Part shown: positions 1-9,391 of the stretch, piece by piece
Layout of the letters: every line of letters starts with the position of its first letter
Position numbering within the stretch: position 1 is the stretch's first letter
Assembly (NCBI RefSeq): GCF_014652415.1
Contig: NZ_BMYT01000008.1
Location: 326 to 64,325 of the forward strand
Length of the DNA: 64,000 bases
Source of the DNA: Affinundibacterium macrobrachii
GTDB taxonomy: Bacteria > Pseudomonadota > Gammaproteobacteria > Burkholderiales > Burkholderiaceae_D
Direction: 5' to 3'
Translations under genes and position numbers: made by a program
The notes under the pieces: generated by a model
The model's database searches: none
What the model saw: the letters and a program-made list of their open reading frames with translations, nothing else
What the model was told of the DNA's origin: nothing

Positions 1-6
1 CTTTAC

Positions 7-16
7 TCACCTCCTT
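7..16 (-). promoter_or_regulatory. Perfect Shine-Dalgarno of a gene lying off the left edge
   Basis: Read on the minus strand these ten bases are AAGGAGGTGA, a full match to the anti-Shine-Dalgarno end of 16S rRNA. Six bases remain to the window edge, so the start codon should fall at or just beyond position 1. This implies a gene transcribed leftwards, divergent from the flavoprotein at 321. Its product cannot be known from this window. Confidence 0.6.
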
Positions 17-320
17 CCGTCTTTACTCTTATCTTTCCTCATTGCTGCGTTTCCTTTTACCCCTACAGCTCAACTGATTCTTCATGACCGTACTCGTATT
101 ATCTAGATATTTAATCTTCGCATTCTGATCGCGTTAAAAAAGCCGACTCTAAATAAGAAAGGAAAATACTTTGGTGCTCAGAAATCTTTTACGGTATTTG
201 GGTTCTGTAAATTCTAATTGGCGATACTGATGTACTGAGCTTTTAAGTGTAGGAGTGCGCTTGTAGTTATAATCTCGTTGATTTCCGGAACATCTTTATG
301 ATGCGAACAATTGATTGCTT
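17..320. other. Intergenic, probable divergent promoter region
   Basis: There is no convincing reading frame here. The first 60 bases are pyrimidine-rich on the plus strand. A TATAAT hexamer at 268-273 could be the -10 element for the flavoprotein gene, about 50 bases upstream of its ATG, but I see no good -35 partner. The rest shows nothing recognisable. Confidence 0.35.
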
Positions 321-1595
321 ATGCAAATACAAAAAGAACAAATAGTTGCTGTTATTGGAGCAGGTCCTGCGGGTTTGATGGCGGCTGAACAAATTGCAGA
401 GTGTGGATTTGAGGTGCATGTTTATGATGCGATGCCCTCTGCTGGAAGGAAGTTTTTACTGGCAGGTAAAAGCGGAATGAATTTGTCGCACGCTGAGGAT
501 TTCGCTCAATTTAAACAGCGCTACCGAGAAAGATCTGAAGTACTGGAAGAATGCTTGCAGAAGTTCGACGCCAATCAAATTCGCGCATGGGTGAAAAATT
601 TGGGTATTGAAACTTTTGTGGGGACGTCTGGACGTATCTTTCCTATCGATATGAAGGCCGCGCCCTTATTGCGAGCGTGGTTACATCGACTAAAAGCAAA
701 CGGTGTGCGATTTCATATGCGGCATCGATGGCTAGGTGTCGACATGGAAACGCATCAATTTGAAACACCAAGTGGACTGGTATCTATTGAATTTGATGCG
801 GTTGTTTTCGCACTTGGTGGCGCCAGTTGGAAGCGGTTAGGCTCTGATGGCACATGGATCAAGGAATTTGCGGCACAGAAAATTCGTGTTCAGGATTTTC
901 AGCCAAGTAATTGCGGCTTTGTTGCTAATTGGTCTTCATTCTTTCAAGCGAGGTTTGCCGGAACACCGCTCACCAATGTAAGTTTGAGTTTGGATCTAGG
1001 TAATAATCGTAGTCCGTCTAAACTGGGGCAATTTGTAATCACCGAGCGCGGTGTCGAAGGTAGCTTAATCTATGCATATTCTGCAGATATCCGCGAAAAG
1101 ATACGAAAAGACAATTATGCTGACATTGTGGTTGATCTCTTGCCTGCCAAATCACATGCTAGGGTATTCGAAGAATTAGCCATGCCACGCGGTTCCAGAT
1201 CGTTCTCAAGTCATTTACGTAGCAAGCTAGGACTGCATCCGGTTCATTGCGCTCTCCTATACGAAATTTTGGATCCAGAGACATTAAAAGATGAGATAAA
1301 ACTAGCGGCCTGCATTAAAACATTACCAATTCGCCTGCTTGCACCTTTCCCTATCGATGAGGCAATTAGTAGCGCGGGCGGTATCGATTTTTCTGAATTG
1401 GATTCGAATTACATGATAACTGCCAAGCCAGGCTGGTTTTGTGCTGGAGAGATGTTGGATTGGGAAGCGCCTACTGGAGGTTATCTATTGAGTGCTTGTT
1501 TTGCTACGGGAGTTGCGGCTGGACGTGGGCTTGTCAATTGGTTGCAGCGACAGTCAGCAGACGTTTCGCAACCACGTAATGAAGGAATAAAATGA
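321..1595 (+). CDS. BaiN/HI0933-like flavoprotein (TIGR03862-type NAD(P)/FAD-dependent oxidoreductase)
   Basis: Predicted cytosolic flavoprotein of the HI0933/YhiN/BaiN family, whose physiological substrate is generally unknown. The N-terminus carries a Rossmann dinucleotide fold with GAGPAGLMAAE at about residues 13-23, followed by the family signature GRKFLLAGKSGMNLSH. The C-terminal part has the second FAD contact: a conserved glycine-rich stretch (CAGEMLDWEAPTGGY) and a small-residue helix. At about 424 residues it is full length for the family. I chose ATG at 321; a TTG at 315 is in frame but has no ribosome site, and neither start has a strong one. Its stop codon overlaps the start of the DUF1289 gene, so the two are translationally coupled, an arrangement common in proteobacteria. 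The family is certain; the reaction is not. Confidence 0.85.
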   Translation: MQIQKEQIVAVIGAGPAGLMAAEQIAECGFEVHVYDAMPSAGRKFLLAGKSGMNLSHAEDFAQFKQRYRERSEVLEECLQKFDANQIRAWVKNLGIETFVGTSGRIFPIDMKAAPLLRAWLHRLKANGVRFHMRHRWLGVDMETHQFETPSGLVSIEFDAVVFALGGASWKRLGSDGTWIKEFAAQKIRVQDFQPSNCGFVANWSSFFQARFAGTPLTNVSLSLDLGNNRSPSKLGQFVITERGVEGSLIYAYSADIREKIRKDNYADIVVDLLPAKSHARVFEELAMPRGSRSFSSHLRSKLGLHPVHCALLYEILDPETLKDEIKLAACIKTLPIRLLAPFPIDEAISSAGGIDFSELDSNYMITAKPGWFCAGEMLDWEAPTGGYLLSACFATGVAAGRGLVNWLQRQSADVSQPRNEGIK

Positions 1596-1789
1596 ATAGT
1601 AACGAAGCAGAAGTGATGTCTCCTTGTGTAAAACAGTGCAAGATCAGTAGTGATTCAGGTTTGTGCGTTGGATGTTTGCGTACAATTGATGAAATTACGG
1701 TGTGGAGCAAAGCCGATCGTGGTCTCAAGTTAGCGATTTTGGAAAAGATTGAAACACGTAAGTTGAATAAATTCACATTGACGTCGTGA
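1592..1789 (+). CDS. DUF1289 domain-containing small cysteine-rich protein
   Basis: A 65-residue protein with the DUF1289 pattern: SPCVKQCKI near the N-terminus, then a second cysteine pair in GLCVGCLRTIDEI. Four cysteines (C-x3-C and C-x2-C) suggest a small iron-sulfur or zinc site, but no function is established for this family. The start ATG overlaps the preceding TGA (ATGA), indicating coupling to the flavoprotein. The C-terminal residues that follow are rich in lysine and arginine. The family call is firm from the motif and the neighbourhood, while the biochemical role is unknown. Confidence 0.85.
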   Translation: MNSNEAEVMSPCVKQCKISSDSGLCVGCLRTIDEITVWSKADRGLKLAILEKIETRKLNKFTLTS

Positions 1790-1865
1790 CTTGCGTGCTC
1801 GTAGGTGTCAAGTTTCAAGGAGAAATTGCCGTAAAGCATATAAAACCAAACGGAAATTGACGATT

Positions 1866-2897
1866 ATGCGACTACCTAGCTTGCTTCTCGCGCTACTCAT
1901 TGTGGCTCAACCAGTGTTTTCGGACACGGTTACGAAACCAATCAAACAAGCTTCTTCAGCTAAAGAGGAAGCCTCCGTACCTCCAAAAGAAGAGCCTAAG
2001 TCAATAAAGGATGCACCAGTAAAAGAAAGCAAAGCCGAGGCAGCAGCACGTAAAAAAGAAGCCCAAGCGGCAGATGAACTAGCTTTAAAAATAGCGGAAA
2101 GGCTAGCGGCAATTCGTAAAGATAAGGAAGAAGTCGCAAAGCCCGTCGTTCGACCACCGATTCGCCCCTATATTGCTCCGTCAAGAAAAGCTACTAGTGT
2201 TGACGACAAGTCGAAGAAAAATGTCAAACATTGGAGTTATGAAGGGGAAGAAGGTCCTTTGGCATGGGGCAAATTAAATCCCGCCAACATTAAATGTGAC
2301 CTTGGTGAACGACAATCGCCAATCGATATTCGTGATGGCATTAAAGTGGAATTAGACACTTTGAATTTCGATTACAAGCCTAGTCAATTTCAGGTGATCG
2401 ATACTGGACATACGATTCAAGTGAATCTGAGCGCTGGCAATTATCTGAATGTATCTGGTAAGAACTTTGAACTGAATCAATTGCACTTTCACCGTCCTTC
2501 TGAAGAACGTATCAATGGCAAAGGATTCGAAATGGTGGCGCATCTTGTCCATAAAGATAGGGATGCGAAATTGGCAGTGGTTGCCGTGTTATTGGAGTTG
2601 GGTGAAGCTCATCCGGTCATTCAAAGCATTTGGAATAACTTACCTCTAGAAAAAAATGAGCTTGTAAAAGCGTTGAAAAATATCGATCTCACGCAGTTAC
2701 TGCCGAAACGACATGATTACTATACCTATATGGGGTCATTGACTACACCACCTTGTAGCGAGGGAGTTTTGTGGATGGTAATGAAAGAGCCGGTACAAAT
2801 TTCAGCGGATCAAGCAGCGATTTTTGCGCGTCTTTATCCACATAATGCAAGACCAATTCAGAAAACCAGCGGCCGCATCATTAAAGAGTCGTTATAA
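1866..2897 (+). CDS. Periplasmic alpha-class carbonic anhydrase with charged N-terminal extension
   Basis: Interconverts CO2 and bicarbonate, here predicted in the periplasm. From ATG 1866 the protein is 343 residues: a signal peptide (MRLPSLLLALLIVAQPVFS), then an unusually long Lys/Glu/Ala-rich low-complexity stretch to about residue 118, then the alpha-CA domain beginning HWSYEGEEGP. The three zinc ligands are His207 and His209 (HFHRP) and His226 (MVAHLVH). QSPIDI and TPPCSEGVLW are also present, so it should be active. The longer frame from TTG 1791 would put 25 basic residues before the signal peptide and is unlikely. The charged linker of roughly 100 residues is atypical and may tether the enzyme to the cell wall or outer membrane (inference). 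Confidence 0.92.
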   Translation: MRLPSLLLALLIVAQPVFSDTVTKPIKQASSAKEEASVPPKEEPKSIKDAPVKESKAEAAARKKEAQAADELALKIAERLAAIRKDKEEVAKPVVRPPIRPYIAPSRKATSVDDKSKKNVKHWSYEGEEGPLAWGKLNPANIKCDLGERQSPIDIRDGIKVELDTLNFDYKPSQFQVIDTGHTIQVNLSAGNYLNVSGKNFELNQLHFHRPSEERINGKGFEMVAHLVHKDRDAKLAVVAVLLELGEAHPVIQSIWNNLPLEKNELVKALKNIDLTQLLPKRHDYYTYMGSLTTPPCSEGVLWMVMKEPVQISADQAAIFARLYPHNARPIQKTSGRIIKESL

Positions 2898-2939
2898 AGT
2901 GAGACTACTTAGCCTCGCTTTTCTTGATACATTTAGCCC

Positions 2940-3782
2940 ATGCGAAGTTTGAATATCATTGGTGCTGGTCGCGTCGGCATGACGCTTGGGCATTTGTTCG
3001 TGCGTTATGAAGTATTTAATATTCTACAAATATTAAACACGCAGAAGGACAGAAGTCTGATGGCATCTGCATTTATTACGCAAGGTGAGGCGATCACAGA
3101 TCTTCATTTTCTGAAGCCTGCCGATGTCACAATGCTGTGTGTACCCGACGATGCGTTCGGCTCGGTAGTGGATAGCTTGATTGAAGTGAATGCACTGAAG
3201 CGAGACAGTATCTTATTTCATTGTAGTGGCGCAAAATCTTCTCAAGATTTAATAACGCAAAATCCTGCTTTACTCGCCTTAAACCTAGAAGTCGCTAGTG
3301 TGCACCCGGTACGTAGTTTTGCCGAGCCGCGCATTGCTGCCGAGGTGTTTAAAGATACTATTTGTAGTGTCGAAGGCAGTGATTTGGCGCAGACAGTGCT
3401 GACTGCGGCATTTGAGAAAATCGGTGCAAAAATTATTCGAATTACAGCCGAGCACAAATTGCTTTATCACGCAGGATCGGTATTTGCGAGTAACTATCTG
3501 GTGACCTTGATGGATACAGCGATCGCTGCATATCGTGCTGCTGGCATCGATGCTGATACTGCATCGCAGATGGCGCATTCTTTAGCACTTGGTTCGCTCA
3601 ACAACGTCTTCAAAATAGGAACAAGCGCAGCGCTTACTGGGCCGATTAAACGTGGTGACATGCAAACAGTCGTAAAACAGGCTGCTCAAGTGAGTGCTTG
3701 GGATCAAAACCAGGGGCAACTGTACCAAGCCTTTATTCAACCAACCTTGAATCTCGCAAAACGCTCTACGCCAAGCGAGTAA
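2940..3782 (+). CDS. Rossmann-like and DUF2520 domain protein
   Basis: A 280-residue protein resembling ketopantoate-reductase or P5C-reductase-like NADP-dependent oxidoreductases. The N-terminus shows the nucleotide-binding GAGRVGMTLG at residues 8-17. The middle has a typical beta-alpha run with CVPDDAF and HCSGA. The all-helical C-terminal DUF2520 half begins around the HPVRSFAEP motif. In Burkholderiales this gene is usually annotated as a DUF2520 oxidoreductase with no known substrate. It is 43 bases downstream of the carbonic anhydrase gene on the same strand and converges on the diguanylate cyclase gene with only 20 bases between stops. No terminator is evident in that gap. Confidence 0.85.
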   Translation: MRSLNIIGAGRVGMTLGHLFVRYEVFNILQILNTQKDRSLMASAFITQGEAITDLHFLKPADVTMLCVPDDAFGSVVDSLIEVNALKRDSILFHCSGAKSSQDLITQNPALLALNLEVASVHPVRSFAEPRIAAEVFKDTICSVEGSDLAQTVLTAAFEKIGAKIIRITAEHKLLYHAGSVFASNYLVTLMDTAIAAYRAAGIDADTASQMAHSLALGSLNNVFKIGTSAALTGPIKRGDMQTVVKQAAQVSAWDQNQGQLYQAFIQPTLNLAKRSTPSE

Positions 3783-3802
3783 CAAAGTAACAAACGAAGG
3801 CT

Positions 3803-5272
3803 TTACTCAGAAAAGTAAACGCTGTTGCGACCACTCTCTTTAGCCTGATACAAGGCAACGTCAGCACGTTCGAATACACTATCTTCACTTTCTTGCGGCT
3901 TGCATTCAGCAACACCCATGCTAACTGTTAATGAGAGACGTCCTTTGGTTAAATCTGTCGTGCGAGAGAAATCGTTTGCGGCGATGGTACTACGTAAGGT
4001 TTCTGCGATAGCCGTGGCTTTCTCTAATGAACAGTTCTTGAGTAACAAAAGAAACTCTTCACCACCCCAACGACAGATCACATCACTTTCACGCAATGAA
4101 CGTCGCGAAATCGCTGCGATTTCTTTTAATACATGGTCGCCCACCAAATGACCATGTTTATCATTGATCTTTTTAAAATGATCAATGTCCATGATGGCAA
4201 CGCAAAGTGTTTGGCGAGAACGCTCGCTATCCAAAATCGCTTGTTGAAAGACAAAATCAAATGCCTGACGATTGAGTAATTTGGTTAATGGATCGGTTGC
4301 GGCTGATTTTTCAATGCGCATTTGATAGCGACGAACTGAGAACAAAACGATCAATAAGACCGCGATCGTGATCGCAAATCCTATACCAGCATTTACAAGT
4401 AACAGTTTCTGTAAGGGTTTTAGTTCAGACTCAAGATTTTGTTCAACTAAAAGATGCCAGCCGAGTTCTGGAATAAATCGCGAGTTGAGATAAATTGATT
4501 CATCGTTGAGCGTATATTCAAGATGTAAAGACTCGTTCTTCGTATTTGCTAAGATCTGTTTGGCGATTTGATCTAGACCCGCCATGTTAGAAATATTGAC
4601 CTTCTTTTGTTTGAAGGTATTCCCTGATAGAACCAAATTGCCTTTTTTATCGACGAAGTAAATCTTACGTTGGAAGCGCGATTGATAAGTGTCGATCAAA
4701 TGCTTCATCGTATTCAACGTCAAGCCAATGCCAACTGCGCCAATAAATTTTCCTTGATAATCTAAGACGCGATAATTGGTAAAAATCGTCATGCTGTCTT
4801 GATTTGCCATGTCAATGACGACATTGGTCTCATAAGGCGTTTTGAGATTTTTAACGCGAAAGAACCATTGATCTCGTACTTCCGTTTCGCTGATGCTTTT
4901 GAGTAGGCCTTCGGGATAATAGTAGTTTTTAGTAAGGTCGCTGACAAAAAAACTTGATATTGCGTTGTTCTTTAATTTAACTTCTTTCAAGTATTTAGAA
5001 ATCTGCGCACTATCTTGTTCGCCATCGATCACCCAATCGCGTACAAAGGTATCGTTCGCCATTTGCGAGGAGACAAATACAGGCCGCAAAATGTCTTTTT
5101 GAATTTCTGAATAAATATTGTCACCTGTGATTGGCAACATATTCTCTGACAAACCACGACGCAAAGCATCTTTTGACACCATGTAACTGGTCGCTAACAC
5201 AGCAACAAAACCAAGTATGAGAATTAATGAAATCCAAATCAGTAGATTGTATTGTTTTAGTGATTTACTCAT
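3803..5272 (-). CDS. Membrane diguanylate cyclase with extracytoplasmic dCache-like sensor
   Basis: Makes c-di-GMP from two GTP. It has an N-terminal transmembrane helix (about residues 11-30), a periplasmic region of about 250 residues that resembles a double Cache sensor, a second transmembrane helix near 285-310, and a C-terminal GGDEF domain. The signature is RWGGEEF with GGEEF at residues 403-407, and DIDHFKKINDKHGH supplies the metal and substrate contacts, so it should be active. I see no RxxD inhibitory-site motif upstream of GGEEF at the usual spacing (CRWGG is preceded by RESDVI, so R-x-x-D is possible at RESD). Transcribed alone, with its promoter in the 5273-5580 gap. Confidence 0.92.
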   Translation of the reverse strand: MSKSLKQYNLLIWISLILILGFVAVLATSYMVSKDALRRGLSENMLPITGDNIYSEIQKDILRPVFVSSQMANDTFVRDWVIDGEQDSAQISKYLKEVKLKNNAISSFFVSDLTKNYYYPEGLLKSISETEVRDQWFFRVKNLKTPYETNVVIDMANQDSMTIFTNYRVLDYQGKFIGAVGIGLTLNTMKHLIDTYQSRFQRKIYFVDKKGNLVLSGNTFKQKKVNISNMAGLDQIAKQILANTKNESLHLEYTLNDESIYLNSRFIPELGWHLLVEQNLESELKPLQKLLLVNAGIGFAITIAVLLIVLFSVRRYQMRIEKSAATDPLTKLLNRQAFDFVFQQAILDSERSRQTLCVAIMDIDHFKKINDKHGHLVGDHVLKEIAAISRRSLRESDVICRWGGEEFLLLLKNCSLEKATAIAETLRSTIAANDFSRTTDLTKGRLSLTVSMGVAECKPQESEDSVFERADVALYQAKESGRNSVYFSE

Positions 5273-5580
5273 AAGCCGGTTGCTGCGCGAATGTAGGTTG
5301 GTTTGAATTGTTATGCGATGGAAGTGGTATCGAACACCGAGGAATTCAGTGTCAAGATCATACTATAAACCACCCATTTTTTTAGCTGAATTGACGATAG
5401 TAGCCGTAATTTGTGGATGTAGGGAAATATTTTTGCGTAAAAAGAAACACGATTTCTTTGGCGCATATGAGGTTTTTAGAAGCGTTTTGCCGTTAGGATG
5501 TGAAGACTTAACTTATTGACGATGCTATGAGGTTAATACCTCAGGGTGTTGTGATTGAAGTTAGATAAGAATGGAGAATT
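5273..5580. other. Divergent intergenic region with a small palindrome
   Basis: Separates the divergent cyclase and AI-2E genes. It contains TGAGGTTAATACCTCA at 5528-5543, a six-base inverted repeat with a four-base centre ending 37 bases before the ATG at 5581, which could be an operator. A ribosome site (GGAGA) precedes 5581. An open frame of 68 codons at 5313-5519 has no ribosome site or protein-like composition and is not called. Confidence 0.4.
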
Positions 5581-6594
5581 ATGTATTCAGATAATAAGTT
5601 GTCACCGTCAATCATCGCATCCTATTGTTTTGCTGCGTTGGCGCTTTTCTTGGTCTTAAAAGTCGGATTGTTGGTGGCTTTATTTTCTGGGTTATTACTT
5701 TACTCATTGGTTCGCTTATTGGTGCCAAGAATAGAACGAAGGTTTAGTAATCAACAGTCGCGCATGATCGCGGTGGTGTTTTTATCCGTTTTGATTATTT
5801 TGACGATTAGCTTGGGTATTTGGGGCATCGTCGTATTTTTGCGTAGCGATTCGGGTAACTTACAGTCTTTGCTGCAAAGGCTGGCAGAACTCCTTGAATC
5901 ATCTAGGCAACAGTTACCGCTGTGGGCTAGCACTTACTTGCCCGAGGATATTGAAGCACTAAAGCGTATCTTGACGACGACATTGCGCGATCATGCTAGC
6001 GAAGCAAAACTACTTGGGCAAGAAGCTGGGCATTTGATCGTTCATCTCCTGCTGGGAATGGTGATCGGCAGTATGGTCGCATTACAAGATGTCAGTAGTG
6101 TTCATCAATACAAGCCACTTGCTGCTGCCTTACATCAGCGAATTGCTTATCTTGCCGATATGTTTCATCGGGTGGTGTTTGCTCAAGTACGAATTTCGCT
6201 AATTAATACGCTATTTACCGGGATATTTTTGGCACTGATCTTGCCTGTAGCGGGAGTTCATTTGCCACTCGTTAAAAGTATGATTGCGATTACTTTTATT
6301 GCTGGGCTGATTCCCGTTGTTGGGAATATTATTTCAAATACCGTTATAGTGATTGTTAGTTTGTCACACTCTTTATATGTGGCAGCGATTTCCTTAACTT
6401 ATATGGTTGTAATTCATAAGTTAGAGTATTTTTTGAATGCACGAATCATTGGTTCTCAAGTGAATGCAAAAGCTTGGGAATTATTGACGGCAATACTGGT
6501 GATGGAAGCCTTATTTGGTTTGCCGGGCGTTGTTGCCGCGCCGGTGTTTTATTCTTATGTGAAAAAAGAATTAAGAGAGTGTGGTTTGGTATAA
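5581..6594 (+). CDS. AI-2E/PerM-family membrane transporter
   Basis: A 337-residue polytopic membrane protein of the AI-2E transporter superfamily (PF01594). The topology is typical: two helices near the N-terminus (about 10-55), a third at about 65-90, an amphipathic soluble segment around 95-150, then a cluster of four or five helices from about 150 to 325. Family members export autoinducer-2, move Na+/H+ or act as general permeases; the substrate here cannot be told. ATG 5581 has a good ribosome site (GGAGA). It overlaps no other gene; the monooxygenase follows 34 bases later, probably co-transcribed. Confidence 0.85.
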   Translation: MYSDNKLSPSIIASYCFAALALFLVLKVGLLVALFSGLLLYSLVRLLVPRIERRFSNQQSRMIAVVFLSVLIILTISLGIWGIVVFLRSDSGNLQSLLQRLAELLESSRQQLPLWASTYLPEDIEALKRILTTTLRDHASEAKLLGQEAGHLIVHLLLGMVIGSMVALQDVSSVHQYKPLAAALHQRIAYLADMFHRVVFAQVRISLINTLFTGIFLALILPVAGVHLPLVKSMIAITFIAGLIPVVGNIISNTVIVIVSLSHSLYVAAISLTYMVVIHKLEYFLNARIIGSQVNAKAWELLTAILVMEALFGLPGVVAAPVFYSYVKKELRECGLV

Positions 6595-6628
6595 ACAGCT
6601 TTGCCATGTAAAAAGTGAGAAGAAAGAA

Positions 6629-6931
6629 ATGATTTTAGAATTAGCAGATATTCGTATCCTACCTGGTCAACAAACAGCTTTCGATGCCGCAATTCAGCGG
6701 GGTTTGACGCAAGTCATCGCGCATGCGAAAGGATTTCGCGGCTATAAAGTGAATAAAGGCATTGAATCTCCTGAACGATATGTCTTGATGATTTTTTGGG
6801 ATACTTTAGAAAATCACACGATTGATTTTCGTCAATCCGCCGCGTTTGCTGAATGGCGTAGTATTGTCGGGCCATTTTTTGCTAGTGCGCCAGTCGTTGA
6901 GCATTTCGACTTGTTGGCAAAGTCAGCATAA
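6629..6931 (+). CDS. Antibiotic biosynthesis monooxygenase (ABM) domain protein
   Basis: A 100-residue single-domain protein of the dimeric alpha/beta-barrel ABM fold. Visible family traits are a first strand (ILELADIRILPGQ), a central RGYKVNKGIESPERYVLMIFWDT segment typical of the Y/W-containing strand pair, and the closing AEWRSIVGPFF. Homologues include heme- or quinol-modifying monooxygenases and many of unknown role. I chose ATG 6629 because AGAAGAAAG lies just upstream; a longer frame from 6581 overlaps the previous gene and adds unlike sequence. No heme ligand can be assigned confidently. Confidence 0.8.
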   Translation: MILELADIRILPGQQTAFDAAIQRGLTQVIAHAKGFRGYKVNKGIESPERYVLMIFWDTLENHTIDFRQSAAFAEWRSIVGPFFASAPVVEHFDLLAKSA

Positions 6932-7088
6932 AAGTCAAAATAGGTGAATAATTCGCTTAGTTGTGGCGAGGACTTGAGGTCTTGAGAATTATTGATCCGC
7001 CCCAAGCTGCTTAAATCGATTCATCTGCTAATAGATTGTCCGAGGCTCGTACTTCGGCAGTCGTGTTTTTTTGTTTGTAAAGGTCATT

Positions 7089-8387
7089 ATGGTTCCCCAT
7101 CTCGCCACCGCACTCAACGGTCCCTTACTCGATTTCGAAAAGAAAATTTTAGAAGCGACGCCCTCGATTGAGCGCTGGTTTCGTTTAGAGTGGCAAGAGC
7201 ATACGCCACCGTTTTATTGTTCGGTTGATATGCGAAATGCCGGTTTTAAGTTGGCGCCTGTTGATACAAATTTATTTCCTGGCGGCTTTAATCATTTAGG
7301 TTCTGAAATGTTGCCATTGGCGGTACAGGCATCGATGGCGGCCATTGAAAAGTATTGCCCAGATGCGCGTAATTTATTGTTGATCCCAGAAGATCGTCCA
7401 TGCAATGTCTCATATTGGCAGAATATTGCGCGTCAAATGCAAATTTATCGTCAAACGGGATTGAATGTCCGTTTGGGCAACTTAGATGAGACTAGTACGC
7501 AAACCAAGAATATCGTATTGCCAGACGGCGGTGAGCTGCTACTCGAACCGCTACAGCGTTCTGCGAACGGACGTCGCTTAGGATTAAAAAATTTCGATCC
7601 ATGCACGATACTTTTGAATAATGATCTGTCGACTCGGATACCAACGATTTTAGAAAATATTCATGAGCAAACTTTGCTACCGCCGTTGCATGCTGGCTGG
7701 GCTAAGCGACGCAAGACGAATCATTTTTCCAGTTACGATGAGGTAGTCAAAAAGTTCGCAAAAATGGTCGAGATTGATCCTTGGCTGATCAATCCATTTT
7801 TTGCGAAATGTGGCGATGTCGATTTCGAGGCGGGCACGGGTCTAGATGGACTGATGTCAACCGTCGACACTATATTGGCAAAAATTCGTAAGAAGTATAA
7901 AGAGTACGGTATCAAAGACAAACCATTTGTGATTGTGAAGGCGGATGCTGGTACCTGCGGTATGGGTATCATGACCGTGCGTGACTCACGAGAAGTTAGA
8001 GATCTGAATTCAAAACAGCGCAATAAAATGACGGTTGTGAAGGATGGACGTGAAGTTCATGATTACATCGTCCAAGAGGGCGTGTACACCTTTGAACAAA
8101 TCGAAGAAAGCGTCGCCGAGCCAGTGGTTTACATGATTGATCGCTACGTGGTTGGTGGTTTTTATCGTGTGCATCAGGATCGTGGCGTTGATGAGAATCT
8201 CAATGCACCGGGAATGGAGTTTGTTCCGCTCGCATTTGCACAACAACATGCAGTACCCGATATGCGCGCGAAACCTGGAACAGCGGCACCAAATCGATTC
8301 TATATGTATGGCGTGGTTGCGCGCTTAGCCTTGTTAGCAGCTTCGCTAGAATTAGAAAAAACCGATCCGAATCCAGAAATCTATTAA
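7089..8387 (+). CDS. gshA: Glutamate-cysteine ligase (iron-oxidiser/betaproteobacterial type)
   Basis: First step of glutathione synthesis: ATP-dependent joining of L-glutamate and L-cysteine. The 432-residue protein belongs to the GshA family PF08886/TIGR02049, which is unrelated in length and sequence to the E. coli type. Landmarks are RWFRLEWQEHTPPFYCS near the N-terminus, PEDRPCNVSYW, a C-terminal ATP-grasp-like region with IVKADAGTCGMGIMTV, and MIDRYVVGGFYRVHQ. ATG 7089 is preceded by AAAGG at a 5-base distance, so the TTG at 7071 is not used. gshB follows directly, and the PTS genes after that, an order conserved across Burkholderiales. Confidence 0.92.
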   Translation: MVPHLATALNGPLLDFEKKILEATPSIERWFRLEWQEHTPPFYCSVDMRNAGFKLAPVDTNLFPGGFNHLGSEMLPLAVQASMAAIEKYCPDARNLLLIPEDRPCNVSYWQNIARQMQIYRQTGLNVRLGNLDETSTQTKNIVLPDGGELLLEPLQRSANGRRLGLKNFDPCTILLNNDLSTRIPTILENIHEQTLLPPLHAGWAKRRKTNHFSSYDEVVKKFAKMVEIDPWLINPFFAKCGDVDFEAGTGLDGLMSTVDTILAKIRKKYKEYGIKDKPFVIVKADAGTCGMGIMTVRDSREVRDLNSKQRNKMTVVKDGREVHDYIVQEGVYTFEQIEESVAEPVVYMIDRYVVGGFYRVHQDRGVDENLNAPGMEFVPLAFAQQHAVPDMRAKPGTAAPNRFYMYGVVARLALLAASLELEKTDPNPEIY

Positions 8388-8396
8388 GTGAAGATT

Positions 8397-9356
8397 ATGA
8401 AAATTGCTTTTCTCACCGACCCATTATCGCAGTTTAAAATTTACAAAGATTCAACCTACGCAATGATGGTTGAGGCTGCAGGTCGAGGTCATCAAATTTA
8501 TGCGTTTGGACCAGATGACTTGGCCTTGATATCTGGTTCGGTCGTCGCGTCAGTACAAGAAATTCATTTAACTGGCGATCAGCAAGATTGGTATCAATTA
8601 GGTGACGTGATCGATTGCCATTTGGCTGATTTTGATGCGGTGCTACAGCGTAAAGATCCGCCATTTGATATGGAGTACATTTATGCCACTTATCTATTAG
8701 ATTTGGCTGAGAAACAAGGTGCTTTGGTCTTTAACAAGCCATCTGCCATCCGTGATCATAATGAAAAACTGAGCATCGCACAGTTTTCACAATTCACTGC
8801 GCCAACCCTAGTCACGCGCAACGAGCAAAAAATACGTCGGTTTTTCGCGGAACATCAAGACATTATTTTGAAACCACTCGACGGCATGGGGGGCGCGGGT
8901 ATTTTTAGAATTCGCGCAGATGGTATGAATCTCGGTGCCGTCATAGAAACACTGACGAATAATCAAACCAGAACCATCATGGTGCAACGGTATATTCCAG
9001 AAATCGTACATGGTGATAAGCGGATTTTATTAATCGGTGGCACGGTGGTGCCTTATGCTTTGGCAAGAATTCCACAAAATGGTGAGGTGCGAGGTAATTT
9101 AGCTGCGGGTGGTGTTGGCCTTGCACAAAAATTGACGGCTCGAGATACAGAAATTGCACAAACCCTCGCGCCTATTCTTTTAAATCGTGGGCTGTTGCTG
9201 GTAGGATTAGATGTAATTGGTGATTATTTGACGGAAGTGAATGTAACTAGCCCAACATGTTTCCAAGAAATTACTGAACAAACTGGACTAAAAGTCGCAG
9301 CGATTTTTATCGATGCACTCGAAGCGCAGATTGTCGCAAAAAATAAACAACGATAG
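8397..9356 (+). CDS. gshB: Glutathione synthase
   Basis: Second step of glutathione synthesis: adds glycine to gamma-glutamylcysteine with ATP. The 319-residue ATP-grasp enzyme shows the family N-terminus (MKIAFLTDPLSQFKIYKDST), DAVLQRKDPPFDMEYIYATY, the ATP-binding LKPLDGMGGAGIFRI, and the C-terminal NVTSPTCFQEI with metal ligands. It begins nine bases after the gshA stop; a GTG at 8388 is in frame and immediately abuts that stop, but ATG 8397 fits the family start best. Co-transcribed with gshA and probably with the PTS genes. Confidence 0.95.
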   Translation: MKIAFLTDPLSQFKIYKDSTYAMMVEAAGRGHQIYAFGPDDLALISGSVVASVQEIHLTGDQQDWYQLGDVIDCHLADFDAVLQRKDPPFDMEYIYATYLLDLAEKQGALVFNKPSAIRDHNEKLSIAQFSQFTAPTLVTRNEQKIRRFFAEHQDIILKPLDGMGGAGIFRIRADGMNLGAVIETLTNNQTRTIMVQRYIPEIVHGDKRILLIGGTVVPYALARIPQNGEVRGNLAAGGVGLAQKLTARDTEIAQTLAPILLNRGLLLVGLDVIGDYLTEVNVTSPTCFQEITEQTGLKVAAIFIDALEAQIVAKNKQR

Positions 9357-9391
9357 AAATTCGCGAGTGACGGTATGAGCAGGAATATGGC

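Noticed and set aside
1534..1839. 101-codon minus-strand frame over the DUF1289 gene
   Set aside because: Antisense to two well-supported genes and without family features.
5313..5519. 68-codon frame in the gap before the AI-2E gene
   Set aside because: Arg/Lys/Tyr-rich, no ribosome site, no family resemblance, and in a divergent promoter region.
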